Below are positions 1-7,606 of a stretch of 64,000 bases of DNA, piece by piece; within the stretch, counting starts at the first letter, position 1, and every line of letters starts with the position of its first letter. This DNA comes from an uncultured Collinsella sp. Lineage in GTDB: Bacteria > Actinomycetota > Coriobacteriia > Coriobacteriales > Coriobacteriaceae. The notes under the pieces were generated by a model that saw only the letters and a program-made list of their open reading frames with translations, made no database searches and was not told the origin of the DNA. The DNA lies in the NCBI GenBank assembly GCA_934643145.1, contig CAKUBM010000008.1, positions 25,059 to 89,058 on the forward strand, read 5' to 3'. The translations under genes and the position numbers were made by a program.

Positions 1-196
1 AACCCTCGGCAAGCAACTGGCTATATGCATTCTCGATGGTAATGACACTGATTCCTAGATGACTGGCAAAGGCGCGCTTGGACGGAAGATGCTCCCCCGC
101 CGCAATACGTCCAGCAACAATATCATCTCGAATTTGCTGATAAATATACTCATAAAGCGATGCCTCGCCGCGTTTTTCCAAATTGTAGTCAAGCAT
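1..196 (-). CDS. pdxR: PdxR-type MocR/GntR regulator, N-terminal fragment
   Basis: Reading the minus strand from the ATG at 196 gives about 65 residues beginning MLDYNLEKRG and including SLYEYIYQQI, LPSKRAFASHLGIS and TIENAYSQLLAEG. This is the winged-helix domain of GntR proteins of the MocR subgroup, where it is followed by an aminotransferase-like PLP-binding domain; that part lies outside the window. The gene is divergent from pdxS with 145 bp between starts, which is the classic position of PdxR, a PLP-sensing regulator of pdxST. The PdxR call rests on this neighbourhood plus the HTH; the effector domain cannot be checked here. Confidence 0.8.
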   Translation of the reverse strand, partial: MLDYNLEKRGEASLYEYIYQQIRDDIVAGRIAAGEHLPSKRAFASHLGISVITIENAYSQLLAEG

Positions 197-207
197 GAGT
201 TTGTCAC

Positions 208-276
208 CTGACCTTATCGAGCTGTTCAATCTGGTATTAGTCTGACCTTGTAATTATCTCGAAAACTGATTATTCC
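208..276. promoter_or_regulatory. pdxR-pdxS divergent control region
   Basis: CTGACCTT occurs twice as a direct repeat (208-215 and 242-249), 34 bp apart, close to three helical turns. A plausible pdxS promoter is TTGTAA (248-253) and TATTCC (271-276) with a 17-bp spacer, so the second repeat would touch the -35. MocR/PdxR proteins commonly bind direct repeats. Assignment as operator is inference. Confidence 0.4.
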
Positions 277-341
277 GCCATACCCAGCTCCCCTATAGGA
301 TGTTCCGTCAAGCAATGCACATGCCAACCAAGGGAGTAACC

Positions 342-1232
342 ATGGCAGAACAGACCAGCAAGGCCGATCGCGTCAAACTCAACCGCGAGCTCGCGCAGAT
401 GCTCAAGGGCGGCGTCATCATGGACGTCACCACGCCCGAGCAAGCACGCATCGCCGAAGAGGCGGGCGCCTGCGCCGTCATGGCACTCGAGCGCATTCCG
501 GCAGACATCCGTGCCGCGGGCGGCGTGTCGCGCATGAGTGACCCCAAGATGATCAAGGGCATCCAGGAGGCCGTCTCCATCCCCGTTATGGCCAAGTGCC
601 GCATCGGGCACATCGTCGAGGCTCAGATCCTACAGGCTATCGAAATCGACTACATCGATGAGTCCGAGGTCCTCTCCCCTGCCGATGATGTCTATCACAT
701 CGACAAAACCCAGTTTGACGTCCCGTTTGTCTGCGGTGCCCGCGACCTGGGCGAGGCGCTGCGCCGCGTTGCCGAGGGCGCTACGATGATCCGCACCAAG
801 GGCGAGCCGGGCACGGGCGATGTCGTCCAGGCTGTGCGCCACATGCGCAAGATCCAAAAGCAGATCCGCGACGTTGTTGCCCTGCGCGACGACGAGCTCT
901 TTGAGGCGGCCAAGCAGCTGCAGGTTCCGGTCGAGCTGGTACGCGAGGTTCACGCCACGGGCAAGCTCCCCGTCGTAAACTTTGCCGCCGGCGGCGTGGC
1001 GACTCCTGCCGATGCCGCACTGATGATGCAGCTGGGTGCCGAGGGCGTTTTTGTGGGCTCGGGCATCTTTAAGAGCGGCGACCCCGCCAAGCGCGCCGCC
1101 GCCATCGTCAAGGCCGTCGCCAACTTCACTGATGCCAAGCTCATCGCCGAGCTTTCGGAAGACCTGGGCGAGGCCATGGTGGGCATCAACGCCGACGAGA
1201 TCGAGATCATCATGGAGGAGCGCGGACGCTAG
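342..1232 (+). CDS. pdxS: pyridoxal 5'-phosphate synthase, synthase subunit PdxS
   Basis: PdxS condenses ribose 5-phosphate, glyceraldehyde 3-phosphate and ammonia into PLP, the DXP-independent vitamin B6 route, and acts as a dodecamer with PdxT in the cytoplasm. The 296-residue length is normal. Visible family motifs are GGVIMDV near the N terminus, [10 protein letters not shown] with a catalytic lysine, [12 protein letters not shown] with the second lysine, and the phosphate-binding FAAGGVATP and VGSGIF segments. The ATG at 342 has AGGGAG at 331-336; in-frame ATGs upstream at 321 and before lack a ribosome site. pdxT follows after 20 bp, so the two form one operon facing away from pdxR. Confidence 0.97.
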   Translation: MAEQTSKADRVKLNRELAQMLKGGVIMDVTTPEQARIAEEAGACAVMALERIPADIRAAGGVSRMSDPKMIKGIQEAVSIPVMAKCRIGHIVEAQILQAIEIDYIDESEVLSPADDVYHIDKTQFDVPFVCGARDLGEALRRVAEGATMIRTKGEPGTGDVVQAVRHMRKIQKQIRDVVALRDDELFEAAKQLQVPVELVREVHATGKLPVVNFAAGGVATPADAALMMQLGAEGVFVGSGIFKSGDPAKRAAAIVKAVANFTDAKLIAELSEDLGEAMVGINADEIEIIMEERGR

Positions 1233-1252
1233 TCCGGCAGAAAGGATCGCAC

Positions 1253-1840
1253 ATGAGCGATTACGCAGACCAGACGGTCGCCGTGCTGGCGGTCCAAGGT
1301 GCTTTTGCCGAGCACGAGGCAAGGCTGTCCGAGCTGGGCTCACGTTGTATCGAGCTGAGGCAGACGGCCGATTTGCAGCAGAACTTTGACCGCCTGGTGC
1401 TTCCCGGCGGCGAGTCTACCGTTCAGGGCAAGCTGCTTGACGAGCTGGGAATGCTTGATGAGCTTCGCGGCCGCATTGCCGCGGGCATGCCCGTACTGGG
1501 CACCTGCGCCGGCTTGATTCTGCTGGCCCAAGACCTTGCCACCCATGACGATAAGGGCACGCCACGTCTTGCAACCATGGAAGTACTTGTCGAGCGCAAT
1601 GCATACGGCCGACAGCTCGGAAGCTTTCGAACCAAGGGGCAGGTAGCCGGCATCGACGGTGAAGTGCCGCTGACGTTTATCCGCGCGCCCCGTATCGTCG
1701 AGGTCCACGGCGACGCCAAGGCCTTAGCCGAGGTCGACGGCCGCATCGTCGCCGCCCGTCAGGGCAACCAACTAGGCGTAACCTTCCACCCCGAACTCGA
1801 CGAAGACACTCGCCTCCACGAGCTGTTCCTGCAGATGTAG
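1253..1840 (+). CDS. pdxT: pyridoxal 5'-phosphate synthase, glutaminase subunit PdxT
   Basis: Class I glutamine amidotransferase that hydrolyses glutamine and channels ammonia to PdxS. It has 195 residues, the normal size. The oxyanion/strand motif LPGGEST, the nucleophile cysteine in GTCAGLILLA and the His/Glu pair in TFHPELDED form the catalytic triad. The C-terminal LHELFLQM is typical of the family. The ATG follows AAAGGA with 6-7 bases spacing, 20 bp after pdxS. Confidence 0.97.
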   Translation: MSDYADQTVAVLAVQGAFAEHEARLSELGSRCIELRQTADLQQNFDRLVLPGGESTVQGKLLDELGMLDELRGRIAAGMPVLGTCAGLILLAQDLATHDDKGTPRLATMEVLVERNAYGRQLGSFRTKGQVAGIDGEVPLTFIRAPRIVEVHGDAKALAEVDGRIVAARQGNQLGVTFHPELDEDTRLHELFLQM

Positions 1841-1878
1841 ACAGATAAAACGAGCGTGGATTTTCGGACATACAACAA

Positions 1879-1946
1879 ATGAGAGTGGATAATCTCCCAC
1901 TTTGAGCTTGAATGCAGGCTCAAACCGGGAGATTATCCACTCTCAT
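1879..1946. repeat. 20-bp perfect inverted repeat with nested stem
   Basis: The arm at 1879-1898 (ATGAGAGTGGATAATCTCCC) pairs perfectly with 1927-1946. Inside, TTTGAGC at 1901-1907 pairs with GCTCAAA at 1918-1924. It lies 38 bp after the pdxT stop. There is no T-run on either side, so it is not an obvious intrinsic terminator, though it could stabilise a 3' end. Confidence 0.75.
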
Positions 1947-1954
1947 CCTATGTA

Positions 1955-2006
1955 GTCGTTGGGAACGTTCTTAAACGACTAGTCAAACAAGAACGTCCCC
2001 AACGAC
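1955..2006. repeat. palindrome with GGGACGTTCTT core (repeat family A)
   Basis: GTCGTTGGGAACGTTCTT at 1955-1972 pairs with 1989-2006 at 17 of 18 positions. The core matches the palindromes at 43352-43434 and 56822-56902, so this is a dispersed element. Confidence 0.75.
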
Positions 2007-2026
2007 CATATTGCGATAGACGACCA

Positions 2027-2070
2027 CGTTTGCCCAGATAAAACCGACCAAATAAACCTGTCTTTTTGGC
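2027..2070 (+). repeat. CCCAGATAAAACC / CTTTTTGGC repeat (family B, diverged copy)
   Basis: The segment CGTTTGCCCAGATAAAACC followed by AATAAACCTGTC and TTTTTGGC matches, in the same order, the minus strand of the palindrome at 20473-20574 and a shortened copy at 42438-42472. The hairpin arms have decayed in this copy. Confidence 0.65.
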
Positions 2071-2156
2071 GTCCCTTTTTTGCAGATTTGGACTATGGGA
2101 ACGCCGATGCTTTGGCAACGCCAGCGAGCGCCGCCCAGGGCGAACAAGTTGGCATG

Positions 2157-2198
2157 AAAAAGGCAAGGCATAGACCTTCTGGTCATGCCTTGCCTTTT
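2157..2198. terminator. strong hairpin terminator, probably for the minus-strand RGG gene
   Basis: AGGCAAGGCAT (2161-2171) pairs with ATGCCTTGCCT (2184-2195). On the minus strand the stem is followed by TTTTT, on the plus strand by TTTT, so it could work both ways. It is the first good terminator downstream of the gene ending at 2270. Confidence 0.7.
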
Positions 2199-2240
2199 GA
2201 ATGACAAATTGTCGCCCTGGGTGGCGCGCAGCGTCGACTA

Positions 2241-2267
2241 GTTACGCGGTTCGTAGAACCGCGTAAC
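2241..2267 (-). terminator. 12-bp perfect hairpin at the 3' end of the RGG gene
   Basis: GTTACGCGGTTC (2241-2252) and GAACCGCGTAAC (2256-2267) pair perfectly around a 3-nt loop, 2 bp beyond the stop codon. There is no U-run, so it may protect the 3' end rather than terminate. Confidence 0.5.
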
Positions 2268-2269
2268 CC

Positions 2270-3121
2270 CTAAAAGCGGTTGCCGCGGAAGCCGCCGCCG
2301 TTACGGCCGCCACGATCGCCACCGCGACCGCCACGATCGTTGCCGCGGTTGCCGCCGAAGCCACCGCGGTTGCCACCGCGGTCGCCATAGCCACCACGGT
2401 TGCCGCCGAAGCCGCCACGACCGCCACGGTCGCCGCCACGGCCACCGCGATCGCCAAAGCCGCCGCGACCGCCACGGTCGCCGCCACGGCCGCCACGGTC
2501 GTCACGACCGCCGCGAGGACCGCGGTCCTCGTCCAGGCCCATGGCGACGAGCGGAGCGATAACCTTATCGAGGGCAGCCATGAGCTCAGTGGCCTCCTCG
2601 TAAGAAAGCTCGGGCAGGAGCTTCTCCTTCTTGTTGGCAAGCTCGGTCAGGCCCTCGGCAGCATCCTCGGCAGCGAAGACGACGATCTTACGCATATCGC
2701 CCTCGGCATCGTCGATACGACCGACCAGGTCGGCAGCCTCGGCCTCGGCCATAAGGCCATCGAGCTCACGAAGGCGCATGCCCAGCAGATCGGACATCTC
2801 CTTCTGCTCCATCTTGGGCTTGAGGTCAAGGAGCTTAATGGCGCGCTCGATGTTCGCCATGCGCTCGGCCTTGGCCTCCTCCTCCTTGGAAATAGCAAAG
2901 CGACGGCTACGCAGCAGGCGGGCGGCCTTCTGCATCTTGTCCATCAGCTCTTCGTCATCGTAATCAACGGCGGCCTCGACAACCTCGGCCTCCTCCTCGG
3001 CGGAAACCTCGTCAGCAGCCTCAACCTCGGCAGCTTCGGTCTCCACGGTCTCGACTGCCTCAACCTCGGCAGCCATGGTCTCGTTCTCGGTCTCGTTCAT
3101 GATCTCTTCGTTCTCAGACAT
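2270..3121 (-). CDS. acidic / winged-helix / RGG-tail protein of unknown function
   Basis: 283 residues in three clear parts. Residues 1-60 are acidic (mostly Glu, Ala, Val). Residues about 85-150 look like a MarR-type winged helix: a MEQKEMSDLLGMRLRELD helix-turn-helix, then LVGRIDD and RKIVVF as the wing. Residues 199-283 are a low-complexity tail with about 15 RGG triplets plus FGG and YGD spacers, built by tandem DNA repeats at about 2300-2520. RGG tails bind RNA and drive condensation in other proteins, so a nucleic-acid role is likely, but the target is unknown. The ATG at 3121 has AAGGAG. Transcribed alone, with hairpins after the stop. Confidence 0.75.
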   Translation of the reverse strand: MSENEEIMNETENETMAAEVEAVETVETEAAEVEAADEVSAEEEAEVVEAAVDYDDEELMDKMQKAARLLRSRRFAISKEEEAKAERMANIERAIKLLDLKPKMEQKEMSDLLGMRLRELDGLMAEAEAADLVGRIDDAEGDMRKIVVFAAEDAAEGLTELANKKEKLLPELSYEEATELMAALDKVIAPLVAMGLDEDRGPRGGRDDRGGRGGDRGGRGGFGDRGGRGGDRGGRGGFGGNRGGYGDRGGNRGGFGGNRGNDRGGRGGDRGGRNGGGFRGNRF

Positions 3122-3331
3122 GAGACTCCTTCTTGGCCCTCTCGGGCATCATCGCCCCATTCGCGGGGCCCGTCGCGCACTCTTTGCGCTTATAAATCAT
3201 GCCTCTCGGCAAAACGTCCATTAGTTTATGGTGTCGTCCGTCAATCTAGCTGCAGAATCTATGTGCACACATTAATGCGACATGTCGCGGTATCATGGCT
3301 TAAATCAAACGCCCACCATAAGGAGCCCGCC

Positions 3332-3742
3332 ATGATCAAACCCATCATGAAGTCCGAGTTCTTTTTACGCCTGCCCTCCGAAGACGCCGGCCCCGAAGAC
3401 GCCGCGACCGGGCAGGATCTTCTGGACACGCTGCACGAACATGAGCACGAGTGCGTAGGCCTCGCCGCCAACATGATTGGCGTGCGCAAGCGCATCATCT
3501 GCGTAAAAGACGGCAGCAAGTCGTTGCTCATGTACAACCCGCAGATTCTTGAGCAGGTCAATGCCTACCAGACGACCGAGGGATGCCTCTCGCTGGCCGG
3601 AGAACGCCCGTGTACTCGCTATCGCCGTATTAAAGTGGAGTATCTGGACGAGAACTTCGTCCACCGCATCAAAAACTTCTCGGGCTACACTGCCGAAATC
3701 ATCCAACACGAAATCGACCACTGTTATGGGATAGTAATTTAA
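3332..3742 (+). CDS. peptide-deformylase-like protein lacking the motif 1 glutamine
   Basis: 136 residues of the deformylase fold. Motif 2 EGCLS (metal ligand Cys85) and motif 3 QHEIDH (His126, Glu127, His130) are intact. Motif 1, normally GxGxAAxQ, reads VGLAANMIG, with Met48 (codon ATG) where the catalytic oxyanion-stabilising Gln should be. The protein is also shorter than housekeeping Def (about 165-180). The metal site should form, but N-formyl-methionine removal is doubtful. The start at 3332 has AAGGAG; the longer frame upstream has none. Monocistronic, convergent with the next gene over a shared terminator. A second variant lies at 11021-11440. Confidence 0.8.
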   Translation: MIKPIMKSEFFLRLPSEDAGPEDAATGQDLLDTLHEHEHECVGLAANMIGVRKRIICVKDGSKSLLMYNPQILEQVNAYQTTEGCLSLAGERPCTRYRRIKVEYLDENFVHRIKNFSGYTAEIIQHEIDHCYGIVI

Positions 3743-3754
3743 CGCCGATTCGAA

Positions 3755-3790
3755 AAAGCGCCCTGCGGCCGAATGGCTACAGGGCGCTTT
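3755..3790. terminator. bidirectional terminator
   Basis: AAAGCGCCCTG (3755-3765) pairs with CAGGGCGCTTT (3780-3790); A-run on one side and TTT on the other. It sits between two convergent genes ending at 3742 and 3814. Confidence 0.8.
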
Positions 3791-3813
3791 CATAGTGCGG
3801 AGCTTCTATCCCA

Positions 3814-5334
3814 TTAGCTCTGACGATAATGATCGAAGAAGTCGGCGAGGTCTTCGAGGGACTCTTTGAGCACTTCCATGCGCGGCAGGTACACGATGCG
3901 GAAGTGATCGGGCTCGGCCCAGTTGAAACCGCCGCCGCGCGTGATCAGAATCTTCTTCTCGTGCAGCAGGTCAAGGGCAAACTGCTCGTCATCGGTGATG
4001 TTGAACTTCTTCACATCCATCTTGGGGAAGATGTAGAACGCCGCACGCGGCTTGACCACCGAGATGCCATCGATCTTGCTAAGCGCCTCGTACACAAAGT
4101 TACGCTGCTCGTAGACACGGCCGCCGGGGCGAATGTAGTCGTTGACCGACTGATGACCGCCGAGCGCCGTCTGAACGATCGACTGAGCCGGAACGTTAGA
4201 GCACAGGCGCATGTTCGAAAGCATGTTGATGCCCATAATAAAGTCGCTCATGCAACGCTGGTTGCCCGAAAGCACCATCCAGCCAATACGGTAGCCCGCG
4301 ATCATGTGTGACTTGGACAGGCCGCTAAAGGTGACGCAGGGCAGGTCGGGGGCAAGCGATGCAATCGAGACGTGCTCGTAGCCGTCCATGCACAGACGAT
4401 CGTAGATCTCGTCGGCAAAGATCATCAGCTGATGCCTGCGCGCGATCTCGACGATACCCTCGAGTACCTCACGCGGATAGACGGAACCCGTGGGGTTGTT
4501 GGGGTTGATGATGACGAGGGCCTTGGTCGCGCTCGTGATCTTGGACTCCATATCCTCCAGGTCGGGATACCAATCGGCCTGCTCGTCGCACAGATAGTGC
4601 ACGGGATGACCGCCGGCAAGGGTTGCGCACGCCGTCCACAGCGGATAGTCGGGGCTGGGGATCAGGATCTCGTCGCCATTGTCGAGCAGCGCGTTCATCG
4701 AAAGCTGAATGAGCTCGGACACGCCGTTGCCCGTATAGATATGCTCCATCTGAACGTTGGGCAGGCCCTTGATCTGCGAATACTGCATGATCGCCTTGCG
4801 CGCAGAGAACAGGCCGCGCGAGTTGGAATAGCCCTCGCAGTCGGGCAGCTGCTGACGCATGTCCTTGATGACCTCATCGGGCGTGCGGAAACCGAAGGGC
4901 GCCGGGTTGCCGATATTGAGCTTGAGGATGCGCTCGCCCTCGTCCTCCATGCGGGCAGCCTCGTCGACGACGGGGCCGCGCACGTCATACAGGACGTTAT
5001 CGAGCTTGGTGGATTTAGAGAAAGTGCGCATGGTAGTGCTCCTTGCAATTTGAGCCGTGGGACTAGGTTCGGATTTGGCAACGTTATGGGACGAGGGCGT
5101 CTCGCCTTGGTCGGCGTCACTGGCGAGCAGCCAGGTAACATCGACCTCCAAAATACGGGCGAGCAGCTCTGCCACATCGCGCCGCGGGATCGTCTTGCCG
5201 CTCACATATTGGCTCATCTGACTCTTGCCGAGTTTTTTGCCGAGCATCTCCGATGCACGAATCACGTCCGACTGGCGAACGTCGCGATCGGACATAGCCT
5301 GTCGCAGGCGATCGCTAAACGTCTCTTGGGCCAC
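3814..5334 (-). CDS. XRE-type HTH fused to an AlaA-like class I aminotransferase
   Basis: 506 residues. Residues 1-70 are a Cro/CI-type HTH (FSDRLRQAMSDRDVRQSDVI, then LGKSQMSQYVSGK and a PRRDVAELLARIL helix). After a Ser/Thr linker, residues from about 110 to the end are a complete fold-type I aminotransferase close to AlaA (pyruvate-glutamate/alanine): YSNSRGLFSARKAI, NNPTGSVYP, FADEIYDRL and the PLP lysine in SGLSKSHMIAGYRIGW. It could make alanine while sensing PLP or substrate to control transcription. The GTG at 5334 has AAGGAGG seven bases away; the ATG at 5373 lies inside the operator-like region. Similar HTH-aminotransferase fusions are annotated in other Actinobacteria. Confidence 0.88.
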   Translation of the reverse strand: MAQETFSDRLRQAMSDRDVRQSDVIRASEMLGKKLGKSQMSQYVSGKTIPRRDVAELLARILEVDVTWLLASDADQGETPSSHNVAKSEPSPTAQIARSTTMRTFSKSTKLDNVLYDVRGPVVDEAARMEDEGERILKLNIGNPAPFGFRTPDEVIKDMRQQLPDCEGYSNSRGLFSARKAIMQYSQIKGLPNVQMEHIYTGNGVSELIQLSMNALLDNGDEILIPSPDYPLWTACATLAGGHPVHYLCDEQADWYPDLEDMESKITSATKALVIINPNNPTGSVYPREVLEGIVEIARRHQLMIFADEIYDRLCMDGYEHVSIASLAPDLPCVTFSGLSKSHMIAGYRIGWMVLSGNQRCMSDFIMGINMLSNMRLCSNVPAQSIVQTALGGHQSVNDYIRPGGRVYEQRNFVYEALSKIDGISVVKPRAAFYIFPKMDVKKFNITDDEQFALDLLHEKKILITRGGGFNWAEPDHFRIVYLPRMEVLKESLEDLADFFDHYRQS

Positions 5335-5355
5335 TAGAACCTCCTTGCTGGCAAA

Positions 5356-5437
5356 GTTCAATTTATAGAACACGAATTGAACCTGAGTTCAATTTAGGCA
5401 GCAGTATAGCGCGGCACACTATCCGAAAGTTCAATTT
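5356..5437. promoter_or_regulatory. GTTCAATTT palindromic operator cluster
   Basis: GTTCAATTT occurs at 5356-5364, 5387-5395 and 5429-5437, and the inverse AATTGAAC at 5375-5382. The pair 5375-5394 is a perfect dyad AATTGAAC-ctga-GTTCAATT; 5356-5382 is a second dyad with 11-bp spacing. On the minus strand TATACT at about 5402-5407 may be the -10. The cluster lies just upstream of the HTH-aminotransferase gene and is the obvious place for autoregulation (inference). Confidence 0.65.
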
Positions 5438-5496
5438 CACATGAAAATGTACCGAACCCTGAGATTTGCCTCAAAGTGGACAACGGGTACGCACCT

Positions 5497-6354
5497 CTAT
5501 AGATATTCAAGGAAACGAGCCGCTGCAAGCGAAACATCAGCCGTGCGATATATGGCATTGATTTGCCGATGAGGATGCCCCTCCAGCGGCCGGATAGCGA
5601 CATCAAACTGACAGCGGCGCAAGATGAGTGCCGGAAGAACACTCACGCCCAATCCGTCCTCGACCATGGCCATGATCGCATAGTCATCCCAGGTCGACAG
5701 CTTAGAGCGCACCGTTAGGCCCGCACGGCGAAACAGCGGCGTAATCTCGTCGTCACTGCCGCGTTCCAGCAGAATTAATTGCTCGTTGACCAAATTGGCA
5801 AGAGAAACGACATGCGCATCGGCAAGCGAAGAGCTCGCTGGCACTACGGCCATCAGCTCATCTTGCACCAACGGCCGTGACGTCATGCCGACACCGCGTG
5901 GCTCGCGCGGAATAAAGCCCAGGTCGCAGCGGCCTTCCGCCACCCATTGCTCAATTTCGGAGTAGTCGCCCATCAGCAGTTCGTAATCGACATCCGGGTG
6001 ATCGGCGCGAAAGCGCGCAATGACCGGTGGCAGCACATGAGTCGCCACACTCGAAAACGTTCCGATGCAGATTTTGCCGCGCATAAGCCCACGCATCTCG
6101 TCCACGCGTCGCTGCAGGCGGCCAAACTCCTCGCATAACGCCTCGACCGCCGGCATGATCTGCCGACCATCGGCAGAAAGTACCACGCCCTCGCGGCTGC
6201 GATCGAGCACCTTAAAACCCCAGTCGGCCTCAAGATCGCCCACCATGCGACTCACGCCCGACTGCGAATAGCTCAGGCGCTCAGCGGCACGCGTAAAGCT
6301 GCCGGCGCGCACGGTCTCGAGCAATACTTGCATCTTTTGGATATTGGTCTCCAC
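5497..6354 (-). CDS. LysR-family transcriptional regulator
   Basis: LTTR of about 285 residues. The HTH is LETVRAGSFTRAAERLSYSQSGVSRMVGDLE; the effector domain contains IGTFSSVATHVLPPVIARF and MAMVEDGLGVSVLP, both typical. I prefer the GTG at 6354: it has AAGGTGG eight bases upstream and begins directly before the HTH helix. The ATG at 6396 has no ribosome site and lies within 3 bp of a TATAAT box (6399-6404 on the minus strand), which would put it ahead of the transcript start. It is divergent from an EamA transporter, its likely target. A closely similar LysR/EamA pair lies at 44914-46841. Confidence 0.9.
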   Translation of the reverse strand: METNIQKMQVLLETVRAGSFTRAAERLSYSQSGVSRMVGDLEADWGFKVLDRSREGVVLSADGRQIMPAVEALCEEFGRLQRRVDEMRGLMRGKICIGTFSSVATHVLPPVIARFRADHPDVDYELLMGDYSEIEQWVAEGRCDLGFIPREPRGVGMTSRPLVQDELMAVVPASSSLADAHVVSLANLVNEQLILLERGSDDEITPLFRRAGLTVRSKLSTWDDYAIMAMVEDGLGVSVLPALILRRCQFDVAIRPLEGHPHRQINAIYRTADVSLAAARFLEYL

Positions 6355-6471
6355 GACACGCCCCACCTTTGCATGAGTATTTGTCATGTCTCCCATGCAT
6401 TATATTCGCTTTTCTTCTATTGCCCGCTACTCCATAGTGAACTTGCACCGATGTAGAGGGGACGGCAGTGC

Positions 6472-7383
6472 ATGAACAACGGATTGCTTACATACCTAGC
6501 AGCATTGCTGCTGTTTGGCTCCAACGGCATCATCGCCGCGGCCATCGCACTGCCAAGCTCCGATATCGTGCTCCTGCGCACGTTTTTGGGTGCGCTCTCG
6601 CTCATCATCATCCTCGTCACTACGCAACGCCATAAGTTGCAGGCACCGTCTCGTCCCCGCGAAGCCGCTGCCCTTATTCTCTCGGGCGCTGCGCTGGGTG
6701 CCAGCTGGATATTCCTGTTTCGCGCCTACCAGACCATTGGCGTTGGCATCTCCTCGCTGCTGTATTACTGCGGCCCCATCATCGTTATGGCCCTCTCCCC
6801 GTTCATCTTTGGAGAAAAACTGACTGGCGGTAAAATCGCCGGCTTTATCGCCGTTGCCTGCGGCGCTTTCCTTATCGCAGCACAAGGCCTGGGCGGCAAC
6901 ATGCCCATCTCGGGCATCCTCTGCGGCATCGCCTCAGCCTTCTGCTATGCGCTGATGGTCATCGCCAGCAAGGGGGCGCCGCACATCGAGGGCCTCGAGA
7001 ACTCCACCCTCCAGGTGAGCGCCGCCTTTGCGACCGCGCTGGTTCTCACGCTCATCACGCAGGGCGTCCCCTCGTTTTTCTCCCCCAGCATTGCCACCGG
7101 CATCGATTGGTGCGCCGTCGCCATGCTCGGCGTCGTCAACACCGGACTCGGCTGCCTGCTCTACTTTAGCGCCGTCGCTAAACTGCCTGTACAGACCGTC
7201 GCCGTTGTCGGCTACCTCGAGCCGCTTTCGGCTGTCGTCTTCTCCGTCGCCCTTTTGGGCGAGGCCATGACGCCCATCCGTCTGATGGGAGCCGCGCTGA
7301 TCATCGGCGGAGCGATCTTTTGCGAACTCGCCGGTAAGCGCGCAAGCGCCAAGGCCGGTATCGCCCAGGCAGTACGCGCCTAA
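6472..7383 (+). CDS. EamA/DMT-family membrane transporter
   Basis: 303 residues with about ten hydrophobic segments in two homologous halves, the plan of drug/metabolite (RhaT/EamA) exporters. The first half contains GANGIIAAAIALP-like and WIFLFRAYQTIGVGISSLLYYCGP segments; the second half ends YLEPLSAVVFSVALLGE, the family signature region. The basic tail GKRASAKAG is cytoplasmic. GAGGGGA precedes the ATG. The substrate cannot be told; the divergent LysR at 5497-6354 suggests inducible export of an amino acid or metabolite. Confidence 0.88.
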   Translation: MNNGLLTYLAALLLFGSNGIIAAAIALPSSDIVLLRTFLGALSLIIILVTTQRHKLQAPSRPREAAALILSGAALGASWIFLFRAYQTIGVGISSLLYYCGPIIVMALSPFIFGEKLTGGKIAGFIAVACGAFLIAAQGLGGNMPISGILCGIASAFCYALMVIASKGAPHIEGLENSTLQVSAAFATALVLTLITQGVPSFFSPSIATGIDWCAVAMLGVVNTGLGCLLYFSAVAKLPVQTVAVVGYLEPLSAVVFSVALLGEAMTPIRLMGAALIIGGAIFCELAGKRASAKAGIAQAVRA

Positions 7384-7397
7384 ACGCCCCTCTTCAG

Positions 7398-7468
7398 TTC
7401 AAAGCAGGGGTGCGTCCGCGGTTAACACACTGCAGCAAACCACACAGCGGATTCGCCCCTGTTTTGAA
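7398..7468. repeat. 22-bp imperfect inverted repeat
   Basis: TTCAAAGCAGGGGTGCGTCCGC (7398-7419, split TTCAAA/CAGGGG/TCCGC) pairs with 7447-7468 at most positions. It lies 14 bp after the EamA stop and may end that transcript; there is no clear U-run. A second small hairpin TTTCTGT-cccg-ACAGAAA lies at 7567-7584 ahead of kup. Confidence 0.5.
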
Positions 7469-7606
7469 ATGTCGTCAGCGCAAACGAATACTCCCCAGCT
7501 GGGGATTATTGTCTAAAGCACCCCGATGTGCCAAACTGCTCTTATATATAAAGACGGCATAAAAGATTTCTGTCCCGACAGAAATTAGATGTCTAAGGGA
7601 GTCCAC

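Larger units (their letters stand above)
1841..2269. other. 429-bp gap made almost entirely of palindromic repeats
   Basis: No gene seen. It holds, in order, a 20-bp perfect inverted repeat (1879-1946), a GGGACGTTCTT-core palindrome (1955-2006), a CCCAGATAAAACC-type repeat (2027-2070), a hairpin terminator (2157-2198) and a second hairpin (2241-2267). The short minus-strand reading frames across it have no ribosome site or family resemblance. Confidence 0.7.

Noticed and set aside
2400-2603. Pro/Arg-rich plus-strand ORF
   Set aside because: Complement of the RGG repeat; composition is a by-product of the repeat.
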